A stretch of 64,000 nt of DNA from Candidatus Tepidiaquacellales bacterium UBA2330 (GTDB lineage Bacteria; Bacteroidota; Ignavibacteria; Tepidaquicellales; Tepidaquicellaceae). Position 1 is the first letter of the stretch; each line of letters begins with the position of its first letter. Under the pieces are notes generated by a model that saw only the letters and a program-made list of their open reading frames with translations, did no database searches and was not told the DNA's origin. The position numbers were made by a program, and so were the translations under genes. Shown piece by piece: positions 26,981 through 35,283 of the stretch. The stretch covers positions 1 through 64,000 of the forward strand of contig DDUU01000027.1 of NCBI GenBank assembly GCA_002344965.1, read 5' to 3'.

Positions 26981-28174
26981 ATGAAAATTAACATAAAGAT
27001 TTCAAAGTTTGCTGTAATAATCATTTTCCTTCTGCAGGCCGACGTATTTTCACAAAGCAACATAGGAAATGTTTTGAATGAGATATCAAAAAATAATAAA
27101 ACTATAGTTACAAATACACAGCTGCAGGAATCGAGGAAACTTGAATTTCAAACAGGGCAGTCGCTTTACAATCCTTTTGTTGAAGTTACAAATTTATTCG
27201 GTCAGCCGGGTGACGACGGCAGTCAGCTGGAATTAAAACTTATTCAGCCATTTGATTTCCCTACGTCTTATTCCATAAGAAATAAAGTAACCGATTTGAA
27301 AATTCGGCAGACGGAATTTGAAAAGCAAAAAGTGCGGAGAGAAATATTGCTGGATGCAAAGCTGACATGCATTGAGCTTATATGTCTCAATAAAAAAAAG
27401 ATCCGGCTTCAGAAAAGAACTGAAGCAGCCGGATCTCTTTTAAACTTGTATCAGACGAAAATGGAAAAAGGAGAAGGGAGTATTCTCGATGTAAATAAGT
27501 CAAAAATAAATTTGCTGAATTTAAAAACAGATCTTACGCTTATAGAAAATAAAATTGAAGAGATGAATGAAAAACTTACAGAACTGAATGCGGGAAATAA
27601 AATAGTTTTCGCCGATACATCATATCCCGTAACTCCTGATATCCTCCAGTTTGAATTATTAGAAAATGAAATTGAAAAAGACGACCCGGTCATTAAATCA
27701 TTACTGCAGGATAAACTGATCTCACAGAGTCAGACAGAGCTCAGCAGATCTTTGAGTCTTCCGAAATTTGAGGTCGGATATTACTATCTTGGATTGCAGG
27801 ACAGAAAATATAACGGAATTCATTTCGGAATATCGATTCCGCTCTGGGAAAATAATTACAGAACGGATTTTCACAGATCAAAGACGCTGCATTCGAATCT
27901 TGAAATTGAAGCTCACAGGATTGAGCACTTATATGAGATCAAAAAACTTTACGGAAAATATGAAACACTGAAGGATGCAATGACCGGTTACAGAGAAACT
28001 CTTGAGTCTTCTGATAATGAAGATATCCTGAAAAAAGCGCTTGTTGCCGGTGAAATAACCTCAATAAATTATTTCCTTGAAGCTCAGTTTATTTATACTT
28101 CGCTTGATAAATTTCTTGAACTTGAAAAGGAGTATCACATGGTAATTGCTGAATTGTATAAGCACAGACTTTAA
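26981..28174 (+). CDS. TolC-family outer-membrane efflux protein
   Basis: A 397-residue exported protein with a signal peptide and the duplicated long-helix pattern of outer-membrane efflux channels: LEFQTGQSLYNPFVEVTNLFG, a coiled-coil region about 100-215, then LPKFEVGYYYLGLQ and ISIPLWENNYR in the second half. It is slightly shorter than typical TolC, as in CzcC proteins. It completes the first efflux module with the adaptor and pump directly upstream. Confidence 0.88.
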   Translation: MKINIKISKFAVIIIFLLQADVFSQSNIGNVLNEISKNNKTIVTNTQLQESRKLEFQTGQSLYNPFVEVTNLFGQPGDDGSQLELKLIQPFDFPTSYSIRNKVTDLKIRQTEFEKQKVRREILLDAKLTCIELICLNKKKIRLQKRTEAAGSLLNLYQTKMEKGEGSILDVNKSKINLLNLKTDLTLIENKIEEMNEKLTELNAGNKIVFADTSYPVTPDILQFELLENEIEKDDPVIKSLLQDKLISQSQTELSRSLSLPKFEVGYYYLGLQDRKYNGIHFGISIPLWENNYRTDFHRSKTLHSNLEIEAHRIEHLYEIKKLYGKYETLKDAMTGYRETLESSDNEDILKKALVAGEITSINYFLEAQFIYTSLDKFLELEKEYHMVIAELYKHRL

Positions 28175-28224
28175 AATATGAACAGGAAAATGTTATAATG
28201 ATTTTCAATTACAGAAATTTTTGA

Positions 28225-28659
28225 TTGCTTGAAAAAAGCTTTGCATTTAAAATCCATTTTTCATACTTTTATAATGTGATAAAAACATTTTTAAAATATT
28301 TTTCCATACTTCTTATAGCAGTATTAATCCAGTCTAATTTCAGTTTTGCATTGAACCACATGTTATGTAAGATGTCTGAGGTCCAAACTGCCTGTGAATG
28401 CGGAGTTCCCTGTGAGAATGAAATACGGTATTCTGCAAAGGAATCCGGCTGCTGTTCAGTAATTATCAGTGAAATTTCCAATAAGAATATTCTTGAGATA
28501 AATAAATTATCATTTATTAAAGACATTTATTCTCAGTTTAACGAAAGATTTTTGAATTTAGAATTACTTTCGGATTTCCCGCGGAATTTCAGTAAGCAAA
28601 TCACTCACTTCAAACCTCCTGCTGATATACCAATTCTTTTCTCCCATATACTTATTTAG
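28225..28659 (+). CDS. Small exported Cys-rich protein heading second efflux module
   Basis: Up to 144 residues with a membrane-spanning signal segment (LKYFSILLIAVLIQSNFSFA), then clustered cysteines (MLCKMSE, ACECGVPCENE, ESGCCSV). The C-terminus reads FKPPADIPILF. The family is unnamed. It stands ahead of the second TolC-adaptor-ATPase-pump series just as the His-rich gene stands ahead of the first, suggesting a metal sensor or buffer. The start is uncertain: TTG at 28225 gives the longest protein, while GTG at 28276 would give a more normal signal peptide. Confidence 0.65.
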   Translation: MLEKSFAFKIHFSYFYNVIKTFLKYFSILLIAVLIQSNFSFALNHMLCKMSEVQTACECGVPCENEIRYSAKESGCCSVIISEISNKNILEINKLSFIKDIYSQFNERFLNLELLSDFPRNFSKQITHFKPPADIPILFSHILI

Positions 28660-28739
28660 TTAATTTCATTTATTGTTTTTTAAACAGCAAAGTAAATACT
28701 TTGTCTGCTCATTTTTATTTATAACAAATAAAGATCAAA

Positions 28740-30008
28740 ATGAAATTAATAATCATTTATATTTTTTTACTTTTCAATTTCGCATTTGCTCAAACTGATT
28801 CAAATATAAGCGCTAATTACCGGTACGGGTTAAATGATCTGATCAATTCCGCTTTGAAATCGAATGTGCAGCTTGAGCCCATTGAATATGAGAAAAAGAT
28901 ACTCTCCTCAAAAATTAATCAGGTCAGTTATCAGTCTTCACCAATGATTCAGCTAATGGCGGATGATATACCGGTAAATTTTAACAGCGCCGGAATGTAT
29001 TCACTGAATTATTCACAGCCCCTGAAATTATTCGGTAAGCTTGATGAAGCCGGTAAACTTGCAAAGCTGAATTCATTATTGCCTGAAATAAAGAGGGAAG
29101 AATTACAGAATGAGTTAATAAAGTCAGTGAAGGAAAATTATTTTATGCTGTCTGTCAATGAAAGATTGTTATCCTTTAATGAAGAATTTAAGGAGATCAT
29201 ACTTTCAATAACCGGTTCGCTTGAAATAAATTATTCAGTCGGAAAAGGCAGCCAGTATGATATACTGAAAAGCAATAATGAATATCAGAAGCTTCTTTTA
29301 GAAGAAATAGAACTCAGGAATAATAAAAAAATATTCATCAATAATATCAGAACACTTACAAGTCTTGATCTGCCGGACGGATTTACTACAAAAAATCTGG
29401 AAATACTGTTAAAGATCACTCCTCCTGAGCTTGATACGGTTAGTCTTGCTGCAGAATTAAGGTCCGGAAATACCGGGTATAAATATCTTCAGCAGCAGAG
29501 TGAAGTTAATAAGATTGAAACTTCTGTCACAGAACTTGAAAGAAAACCTGATCTGAATATTATGTCAGGTTATAAGTATGCATCAGAAATGAAGGAAAGT
29601 TTTTTGCTTTTCTCAATTGAAATGGATCTTCCTTTTATGCCCTGGAATGAAAAGAGAATTGATGCTCAGATCAGCGAGAGAATTCTGATGGAAAAGAGAA
29701 TTAATTCAGAAGTTAAATCGCTAGAAGTTAACTTGAAAAATGAATTAAGAAATATCATTGTGAAAATAAATTCTTCACAGGAGAAGATCATATATCTGAA
29801 TGAAGTTTTAATACCGCAGACAGAGCAGACTTTTAAATCGTCTTTGATATCCTATGAGACTGCTGCAAATCAATTCATAGATCTGCTCGATACTTTCAGA
29901 ACTTTAAGAGAGAATAACAAAATGCTTGTGGAAGAAGAAACAAACTATCTTATTCTTATCAGCAGTCTGGAAAAAATAATCGGTAAGCAAATTTTAACAG
30001 TTAATTAA
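28740..30008 (+). CDS. TolC-family outer-membrane efflux protein (second)
   Basis: A 422-residue exported protein: a signal peptide ending in FNFAFAQ, then two repeats of long amphipathic helices typical of TolC/CusC. Landmarks are YEKKILSSKINQVSYQSSPMIQLMADDIP, SLNYSQPLKLFGKLDEAGKLA and, in the second half, MEMDLPFMPW-like IEMDLPFMPWNEKRIDAQ. It is preceded by a Cys-rich small gene and followed after one base by an adaptor gene, so translation is probably coupled. Confidence 0.88.
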   Translation: MKLIIIYIFLLFNFAFAQTDSNISANYRYGLNDLINSALKSNVQLEPIEYEKKILSSKINQVSYQSSPMIQLMADDIPVNFNSAGMYSLNYSQPLKLFGKLDEAGKLAKLNSLLPEIKREELQNELIKSVKENYFMLSVNERLLSFNEEFKEIILSITGSLEINYSVGKGSQYDILKSNNEYQKLLLEEIELRNNKKIFINNIRTLTSLDLPDGFTTKNLEILLKITPPELDTVSLAAELRSGNTGYKYLQQQSEVNKIETSVTELERKPDLNIMSGYKYASEMKESFLLFSIEMDLPFMPWNEKRIDAQISERILMEKRINSEVKSLEVNLKNELRNIIVKINSSQEKIIYLNEVLIPQTEQTFKSSLISYETAANQFIDLLDTFRTLRENNKMLVEEETNYLILISSLEKIIGKQILTVN

Positions 30009-30009
30009 A

Positions 30010-31353
30010 ATGAAAAAACTACTTATTGGAATATCTGTCATACTTGTGCTGGCCGGAGTTTCTTTTGGCGTATACAAATTATTTATAGAAGACACTGACA
30101 GTAATCACGTTTCAAAAGCTGATGAACTGTATATCTGCCCCATGCATCCGCAGATACAGAGTAATCATCCGGGAGTTTGTCCGATCTGTAATATGGATCT
30201 GGTTTTAAAAGAGAAGTCCGATGCAGAAATGGAATTTGAGACTTTAAAAAATTCTGAAAATGAGATAGGAGATATAATCCTTTCACCTGCACAGCAGATA
30301 CTTGCAAATGTTCAGACTGAAAAAGTTTCCATAAAGGAATTCAAAAGAAGTCTTACTTTTAACGGATTCATAAAAACATCGGAAAGTAATATGAGGCATA
30401 TAGCTACTCCGGTTTCAGGAAGAATTATAAAAATGTATATCAGCTATGAAGGACAAATGGTGAGCAAAGGTCAGAAGGCATTTGACATCTATTCGCCTGA
30501 AATATACTCAACACAAAAAGAATATCTTCTTGCTTTAAAGAATCTTGAAAATGCGAAGAACAGCGGTAATGAACTTGTAATTGCGCAGGCGGAAAATCTT
30601 ATAAGCTCTACAAAGAACAGACTGAGATTATGGGAAGTTAGTCCCGGGCAGATTGAAGAGTTTGAGAATACAATGGAAGTGAAAGATTATATATCTGTTT
30701 ATTCAAAATACAGCGGGGTAATTACTAAGAAAATTGTTCATGAAGGTCACTGGGCTGTTGCAGGCGAAGATATTTATGATGTAGTGGATATGTCAACATT
30801 ATGGGTAATTGCAAGTGTCCCGGAATCAGATATTAACAGCGTCAGGATAGGTCAGTCTGCAAAGATAACCTCTGTGTCTTATCCCGGTGAAGTCTTCAGC
30901 GCGAAGGTAAACTTTATCAGTCCGATGTTAACTTCTGATACCAGAACTCTCGAAGTCCGGTTTGATGTATCCAACAGGAATTACAGACTGAAACCGGATA
31001 TGTATGTGAAAGCTGAAATTGGCTCGGCTGACTATGAATGGAATATAGTAGTTCCGAGAAATTCAGTTTTAAGAACCGGTAAGATGGATTTAGTATATGT
31101 AAAGAAAGATAACAATATTTTTTCGCCTAAGAAGGTAACAGTCGGAGGTGAGAGGGATGGATTATATTTAATAACTTCCGGATTATCCGAAGGTGATGTA
31201 ATAGTAACAAGCGCCGGATTCCTTATTGACAGTGAAAGTCAGATACGTTCCGGATCTTCAACGGAAGATATAAAAGAAAAAGAGATTAAAGGAGATCCTG
31301 AATTTAATAAAGATCAGGATATAATGAAAGATATTGATCATAATAAACATTAA
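30010..31353 (+). CDS. cusB: RND adaptor with heavy-metal-binding domain (CusB family)
   Basis: At 447 residues it has an N-terminal membrane anchor, then a heavy-metal-binding domain at about 41-66 (YICPMHPQIQ..HPGVCPICNMDL), the Cys/Met/His motif seen in CusB-type adaptors and some copper ATPases. A membrane-fusion core follows with VSGRIIKMYISYEGQMVSKGQ, DIYSPEIYSTQKEYLLAL and YVKAEIGSA. The C-terminal tail ends in DIDHNKH. It should accept copper or silver and pass it to the CusA-like pump encoded downstream. It begins 1 base after the TolC gene. Confidence 0.92.
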   Translation: MKKLLIGISVILVLAGVSFGVYKLFIEDTDSNHVSKADELYICPMHPQIQSNHPGVCPICNMDLVLKEKSDAEMEFETLKNSENEIGDIILSPAQQILANVQTEKVSIKEFKRSLTFNGFIKTSESNMRHIATPVSGRIIKMYISYEGQMVSKGQKAFDIYSPEIYSTQKEYLLALKNLENAKNSGNELVIAQAENLISSTKNRLRLWEVSPGQIEEFENTMEVKDYISVYSKYSGVITKKIVHEGHWAVAGEDIYDVVDMSTLWVIASVPESDINSVRIGQSAKITSVSYPGEVFSAKVNFISPMLTSDTRTLEVRFDVSNRNYRLKPDMYVKAEIGSADYEWNIVVPRNSVLRTGKMDLVYVKKDNNIFSPKKVTVGGERDGLYLITSGLSEGDVIVTSAGFLIDSESQIRSGSSTEDIKEKEIKGDPEFNKDQDIMKDIDHNKH

Positions 31354-31398
31354 TTTTTAAAAATAAAAATAACTGCGTTCAGCAGTAAAGGAGCTAAA

Positions 31399-31866
31399 AT
31401 GATTTACTTAAATTTGAGAAACATAATGGTTCAAACATTTATTATCGTATTATTTTTTGTTTTGATAACAGGCTGCGGTAATAAGGAATCTGAAAATCAT
31501 TCGGATAATAAAATGATGAATGAAAATAAAAACGGGAAAACCGGAATGACTCATTCAGATGAAATGACTGCAAAAGACGGTTATGAACATGCTATGATCA
31601 AATTGTCAACAATGCAGTGCAGTGTCTGTAAAGAAAATATCGAAACGGCAGTAAAAAAATTAGACGGAATAGAGAGCATTGATGTAGTCACGAAGGAAAA
31701 GATCGCTCACATAAATTTTGATAAATCGAAGACCGATATTTCAAAAATTGAAAGCTCTATAACTGCAGCCGGTTATGATGCAAATGATAAAAAAGCCGAT
31801 CAGGAAGCATATAATAAACTTGATGACTGCTGCAAGCTGCCAAAAGATCAGAAAAAAAATAAATGA
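31399..31866 (+). CDS. Periplasmic HMA-domain lipoprotein with Cys-Cys tail
   Basis: A 155-residue lipoprotein (VLITGCGNKE). A Met/His/Asn-rich linker (HSDNKMMNENKNGKTG) leads to an HMA fold of about 65 residues whose metal site is STMQCSVCKEN (CxxC) in place of the usual MTCxxC. After the HMA fold a tail reads AGYDANDKKADQEAY and ends DDCCKLPKDQ, adding a vicinal Cys pair. The start is supported by AAAGGAG 7 bases ahead. Probably a periplasmic copper carrier serving the efflux system. Confidence 0.85.
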   Translation: MIYLNLRNIMVQTFIIVLFFVLITGCGNKESENHSDNKMMNENKNGKTGMTHSDEMTAKDGYEHAMIKLSTMQCSVCKENIETAVKKLDGIESIDVVTKEKIAHINFDKSKTDISKIESSITAAGYDANDKKADQEAYNKLDDCCKLPKDQKKNK

Positions 31867-31953
31867 ACTGTCTCTATTGATAATGTAAAATTTTATGCGG
31901 TCATTACAATAATTTTAAAGCACACTTTAATTAATTAATTAATATAAAAAAAA

Positions 31954-32316
31954 ATGAAAATGAAAAGAAATAATCTGTCAGCTATTGTAATAATCACTCT
32001 TGCCATGTTAATGGTGAACATTAATAATGCTGATTCAAACGAAGTTCAAAAAAGTAAGACCATTACCATTGAGTTGAATTCTATGCAGTGCGATATGTGT
32101 GTTGAGAAAGTTACCGATGCAATTAATTCTGTAGAAGGAGTTGAAAAAGTATCAGTTGATCTGGATAAGAAAAGGGCAACTGTAACTTATGATACTGACA
32201 TTACAAACAAAAAAGCCATAGAAAAAGCTATCACATTGGCAGGATATGATGCGAACAAGGCGCCGGCTGATAAAGAAGCATATGATAATTTAAGCTCTTG
32301 CTGTAAGAAACCATAA
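31954..32316 (+). CDS. Exported HMA-domain metal carrier with Cys-Cys tail
   Basis: A 120-residue protein with a signal peptide and one HMA domain, metal site NSMQCDMCVEK. Like its upstream neighbour, it carries AGYDANKAPADKEAY and a vicinal Cys pair at the end (SSCCKKP). The two HMA proteins share the MQCxxC variant and the tail, so they look like paralogues, one lipid-anchored and one soluble. The second of two overlapping ATGs (31954 and 31960) could also be used. A strong hairpin follows 10 bases after the stop. Confidence 0.88.
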   Translation: MKMKRNNLSAIVIITLAMLMVNINNADSNEVQKSKTITIELNSMQCDMCVEKVTDAINSVEGVEKVSVDLDKKRATVTYDTDITNKKAIEKAITLAGYDANKAPADKEAYDNLSSCCKKP

Positions 32317-32326
32317 GTTAAGAATC

Positions 32327-32361
32327 AAAAGTGAAGCAATCATAAGAATTGCTTCACTTTT
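32327..32361 (+). terminator. Hairpin between HMA gene and copper ATPase gene
   Basis: AAAAGTGAAGCAAT (32327-32340) pairs perfectly with ATTGCTTCACTTTT (32348-32361) over a 7-base loop. The 14-bp stem ends in four T, so it may act as an intrinsic or partial terminator in the middle of the cluster, or protect the upstream transcript's 3' end. The short T-run leaves read-through possible. Confidence 0.75.
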
Positions 32362-32383
32362 CGAAGTAAAGTCTTTTTTCAAT

Positions 32384-34486
32384 ATGAAAAGTAATCACAA
32401 TCAACACGAAAACCGTGTTCATCAAAATACCGGATCGCATGATCACAGAATTGATCACAGCAAGATGGATCACAACAAGATGGATCACGGCAAGACGGAT
32501 CACGGCGATCACGGCAGTGTTCCTATGGGAATGGCAGGTCATGATCATCATAAAATGATGATTGAGGATTTCAAAAAACGATTTTGGGTTTCATTAATAC
32601 TTACCATTCCGATTCTTGTTTTTTCGCCAATGATCCAGATGTTCTTAGGCTATGAATGGCTGCTGCCGGGAAATGCATATATTCTTTTTGCTCTTTCATC
32701 TGTAGTATACTTCTGGGGAGGGCTGCCGTTCCTGAAAGGATTTTACGAAGAAGTGAAAGCTAAGAATCCAGGTATGATGACGCTTATCGCAATGGCAATC
32801 AGCATAGCATATTTTTACAGCACTGCAACGGTTTTTGGATTGCAGGGCATGGATTTTTTCTGGGAGTTAGCGACACTGATTGATATTATGCTGCTTGGAC
32901 ACTGGCTTGAAATGAAATCAGTATTAGGCGCTTCCAAAGCATTGCAGTTACTTGTAAGCCTGATGCCGGCTGAAGCACACCGGATTAATAAAGACAATCA
33001 GGCAGAGGATGTGAAACTTGATATGCTGGAGATAAATGATGTCATTCTGATAAAGCCGGGAGAGAAAATTCCGGCTGACGGAATAATTACGGAGGGAAGC
33101 AGTTATGTAAATGAATCTATGCTGACAGGAGAATCCAGACCGGTTAAAAAAGAAAAGGATAATAAAGTCATAGGCGGAGCGATCAACGGCAATGGCTCTC
33201 TTAAAGTGAAAGTAGAGCATACAGGTAAAGACAGTTATCTTAATAAAGTTATAACATTAGTTGCAGAGGCGCAAAAGACAAAATCCAAAATGCAAAATCT
33301 TTCAGACCGCGCGGCAAAATGGCTGACTTATATTGCTCTGACAATTGGTTTCGGAACTCTTGCAGTCTGGCTGATTGCCGGTTATCCGTTTGTGTTTGCG
33401 CTTGAGAGAATGGTTACCGTCATGGTAATAACCTGCCCGCATGCACTGGGTCTGGCTATTCCGTTAGTAGTTGCTATTTCAATTTCAGTATCAGCTCAGC
33501 ACGGACTTCTGATCCGCAACAGAACAGCGTTTGAAGAATCGCGGAAGATCACGGTTTTAATATTTGATAAAACCGGAACTCTGACAACGGGTAATTTTGG
33601 TGTTACCCGTTTTGAAAGTATCTCAGAAATTTCAGCGGAAGAAATGTTAAGAATAGCGAGCGCTCTCGAACAATCATCCGAGCATCCGATTGCGGTTGGC
33701 ATTATCGACAAAGTAAAAGAACTTGATTTATTAATTCCGGAGGCGGAAAACTTTAATGCAATAACCGGTAAAGGAGTGGAAGCAATTGTAGAAGGTAAAG
33801 CAGTGAAAGTCGTAAGTCCCGGTTATCTTAAAGAAAAAGATCTGCCGATACCGGATGGCGCGTTTTCAAGTAAAGCTGAAACAGTAGTGTTTGTAATAAT
33901 CAATGAAAATGTAGCGGGATACATTGCCTTAGCTGACAATATCAGACCGGAAAGTGAAGATGCTGTAAGAACATTCAAAAAGAATGGCATTAAAGTTATG
34001 ATGGCAACAGGTGATAATGAGACAGTAGCAAAGGCAGTTTCAGACGAACTCGGACTCGATGGATATTTTTCTGAAGTTTTTCCGCATCAGAAGGTTGAAA
34101 TAATAAAAGATCTTCAGAGCAAAGGAGAATTTGTAGCTATGACCGGAGACGGAGTTAACGATGCTCCTGCATTGGCGCAGGCGAATGTAGGAATAGCGGT
34201 TGGATCAGGTACAGATGTAGCCGTTGAAACAGCTGATATAGTACTTGTAAACAGTAATCCAAAAGACATTGCAAACCTTATTCTTTTCGGAAAAGCTACT
34301 TATAAAAAAATGATTCAGAACATTGCATGGGCTACGGGATATAATGTTATAGCAATTCCTCTTGCTGCCGGAGTTTTTTATTCATCCGGATTTGTATTAG
34401 GTCCTGCAGTAGGCGCTGTTTTCATGAGCTTAAGTACTATAATTGTTGCCATTAATGCTCAGTTATTAAAAAGACAAATAAATTAA
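32384..34486 (+). CDS. copB: Copper-translocating P1B-type ATPase, CPH type (CopB-like)
   Basis: At 700 residues. The N-terminus is His-rich: 13 His in the first 56 residues, partly as HSKMD/HNKMD/HGKTD repeats, with no HMA domain. P-type landmarks are TGES (248-251), the transmembrane metal motif CPH (351-353), the phosphorylated DKTGT (395-399), the HP motif in SSEHPIAVGI, and GDGVNDAPAL. CPH rather than CPC defines the P1B-3 group, which exports Cu(II)/Cu(I) or Ag. It moves metal from cytosol to periplasm, where the RND pumps could take over. The HMA-MauE gene follows after 30 bases. Confidence 0.95.
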   Translation: MKSNHNQHENRVHQNTGSHDHRIDHSKMDHNKMDHGKTDHGDHGSVPMGMAGHDHHKMMIEDFKKRFWVSLILTIPILVFSPMIQMFLGYEWLLPGNAYILFALSSVVYFWGGLPFLKGFYEEVKAKNPGMMTLIAMAISIAYFYSTATVFGLQGMDFFWELATLIDIMLLGHWLEMKSVLGASKALQLLVSLMPAEAHRINKDNQAEDVKLDMLEINDVILIKPGEKIPADGIITEGSSYVNESMLTGESRPVKKEKDNKVIGGAINGNGSLKVKVEHTGKDSYLNKVITLVAEAQKTKSKMQNLSDRAAKWLTYIALTIGFGTLAVWLIAGYPFVFALERMVTVMVITCPHALGLAIPLVVAISISVSAQHGLLIRNRTAFEESRKITVLIFDKTGTLTTGNFGVTRFESISEISAEEMLRIASALEQSSEHPIAVGIIDKVKELDLLIPEAENFNAITGKGVEAIVEGKAVKVVSPGYLKEKDLPIPDGAFSSKAETVVFVIINENVAGYIALADNIRPESEDAVRTFKKNGIKVMMATGDNETVAKAVSDELGLDGYFSEVFPHQKVEIIKDLQSKGEFVAMTGDGVNDAPALAQANVGIAVGSGTDVAVETADIVLVNSNPKDIANLILFGKATYKKMIQNIAWATGYNVIAIPLAAGVFYSSGFVLGPAVGAVFMSLSTIIVAINAQLLKRQIN

Positions 34487-34516
34487 TTTAATAAAAAAAA
34501 TTTTATAAATTTCAAT

Positions 34517-35254
34517 ATGACTCATAAATACAAAGTTACAGGTATGACATGTAACGGATGTGTCTCAACAGTTCAAAAAACATTGTCAGAAATTAAAGGA
34601 GTAGAAGATGTCAGTGTAACGCTGACTCCTCCGCAGGTGGTTATAAAAATGCAGCATCATATTAATGTAAATGAAATGAATGCGGCTCTTCAGCAATCCG
34701 GAAAATATACGATAGAAGAGGATGCTTCAGTTCATTCCCAAATGATGAACTCTGCCATAGAAGATGAAAAATCAAAATTACAAATCTATAAACCGCTTAT
34801 AATTGTCTTGGTGTATATTCTATTAGGCGTAGCATTGCTTCAGATAAATTCCGGCAGAATTGTCTGGATGGAATTAATGAATAATTTTATGGGCGGATTT
34901 TTCCTCGTTTTCTCTTTCTTTAAAATGCTTGACCTGAAAAATTTTGCTTTCTCTTACAGCTCATATGATATAATTGCAAAGAAGTGGTTTGGCTACGGCT
35001 ATATTTATCCGTTCATAGAATTAGCGCTTGGAATATTATTTATAACAGGCTCATATCCGGTGTTTACAAATGCTGCAACAGTTATTGTAATGGGAATAAG
35101 CAGTATCGGTGTCATACAAAGCGTAATGCAAAAAAGATCTATACAATGTGCATGTCTGGGAGCAGTATTTAATTTGCCAATGAGTACTATCACGATAATT
35201 GAAGATCTGCTGATGGTTTTAATGGCAATGATAATGTTAATTTTTATGATATAA
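34517..35254 (+). CDS. HMA domain fused to MauE/DoxX-like membrane protein
   Basis: A 245-residue fusion. Residues 1-70 are an HMA domain with the canonical site GMTCNGC. From about 91, four predicted helices resemble the MauE/DoxX-type redox-associated membrane family, including KKWFGYGYIYPFIELALG and a CACLG motif near the third/fourth helix. MauE-like proteins are linked to disulfide handling or quinone-coupled redox, so the fusion suggests metal-dependent redox or copper insertion at the membrane. It lies 30 bases after copB and 29 before the pump gene. Confidence 0.85.
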   Translation: MTHKYKVTGMTCNGCVSTVQKTLSEIKGVEDVSVTLTPPQVVIKMQHHINVNEMNAALQQSGKYTIEEDASVHSQMMNSAIEDEKSKLQIYKPLIIVLVYILLGVALLQINSGRIVWMELMNNFMGGFFLVFSFFKMLDLKNFAFSYSSYDIIAKKWFGYGYIYPFIELALGILFITGSYPVFTNAATVIVMGISSIGVIQSVMQKRSIQCACLGAVFNLPMSTITIIEDLLMVLMAMIMLIFMI

Positions 35255-35283
35255 ATATCTGTCTCATCATAAAATAAATTTAT

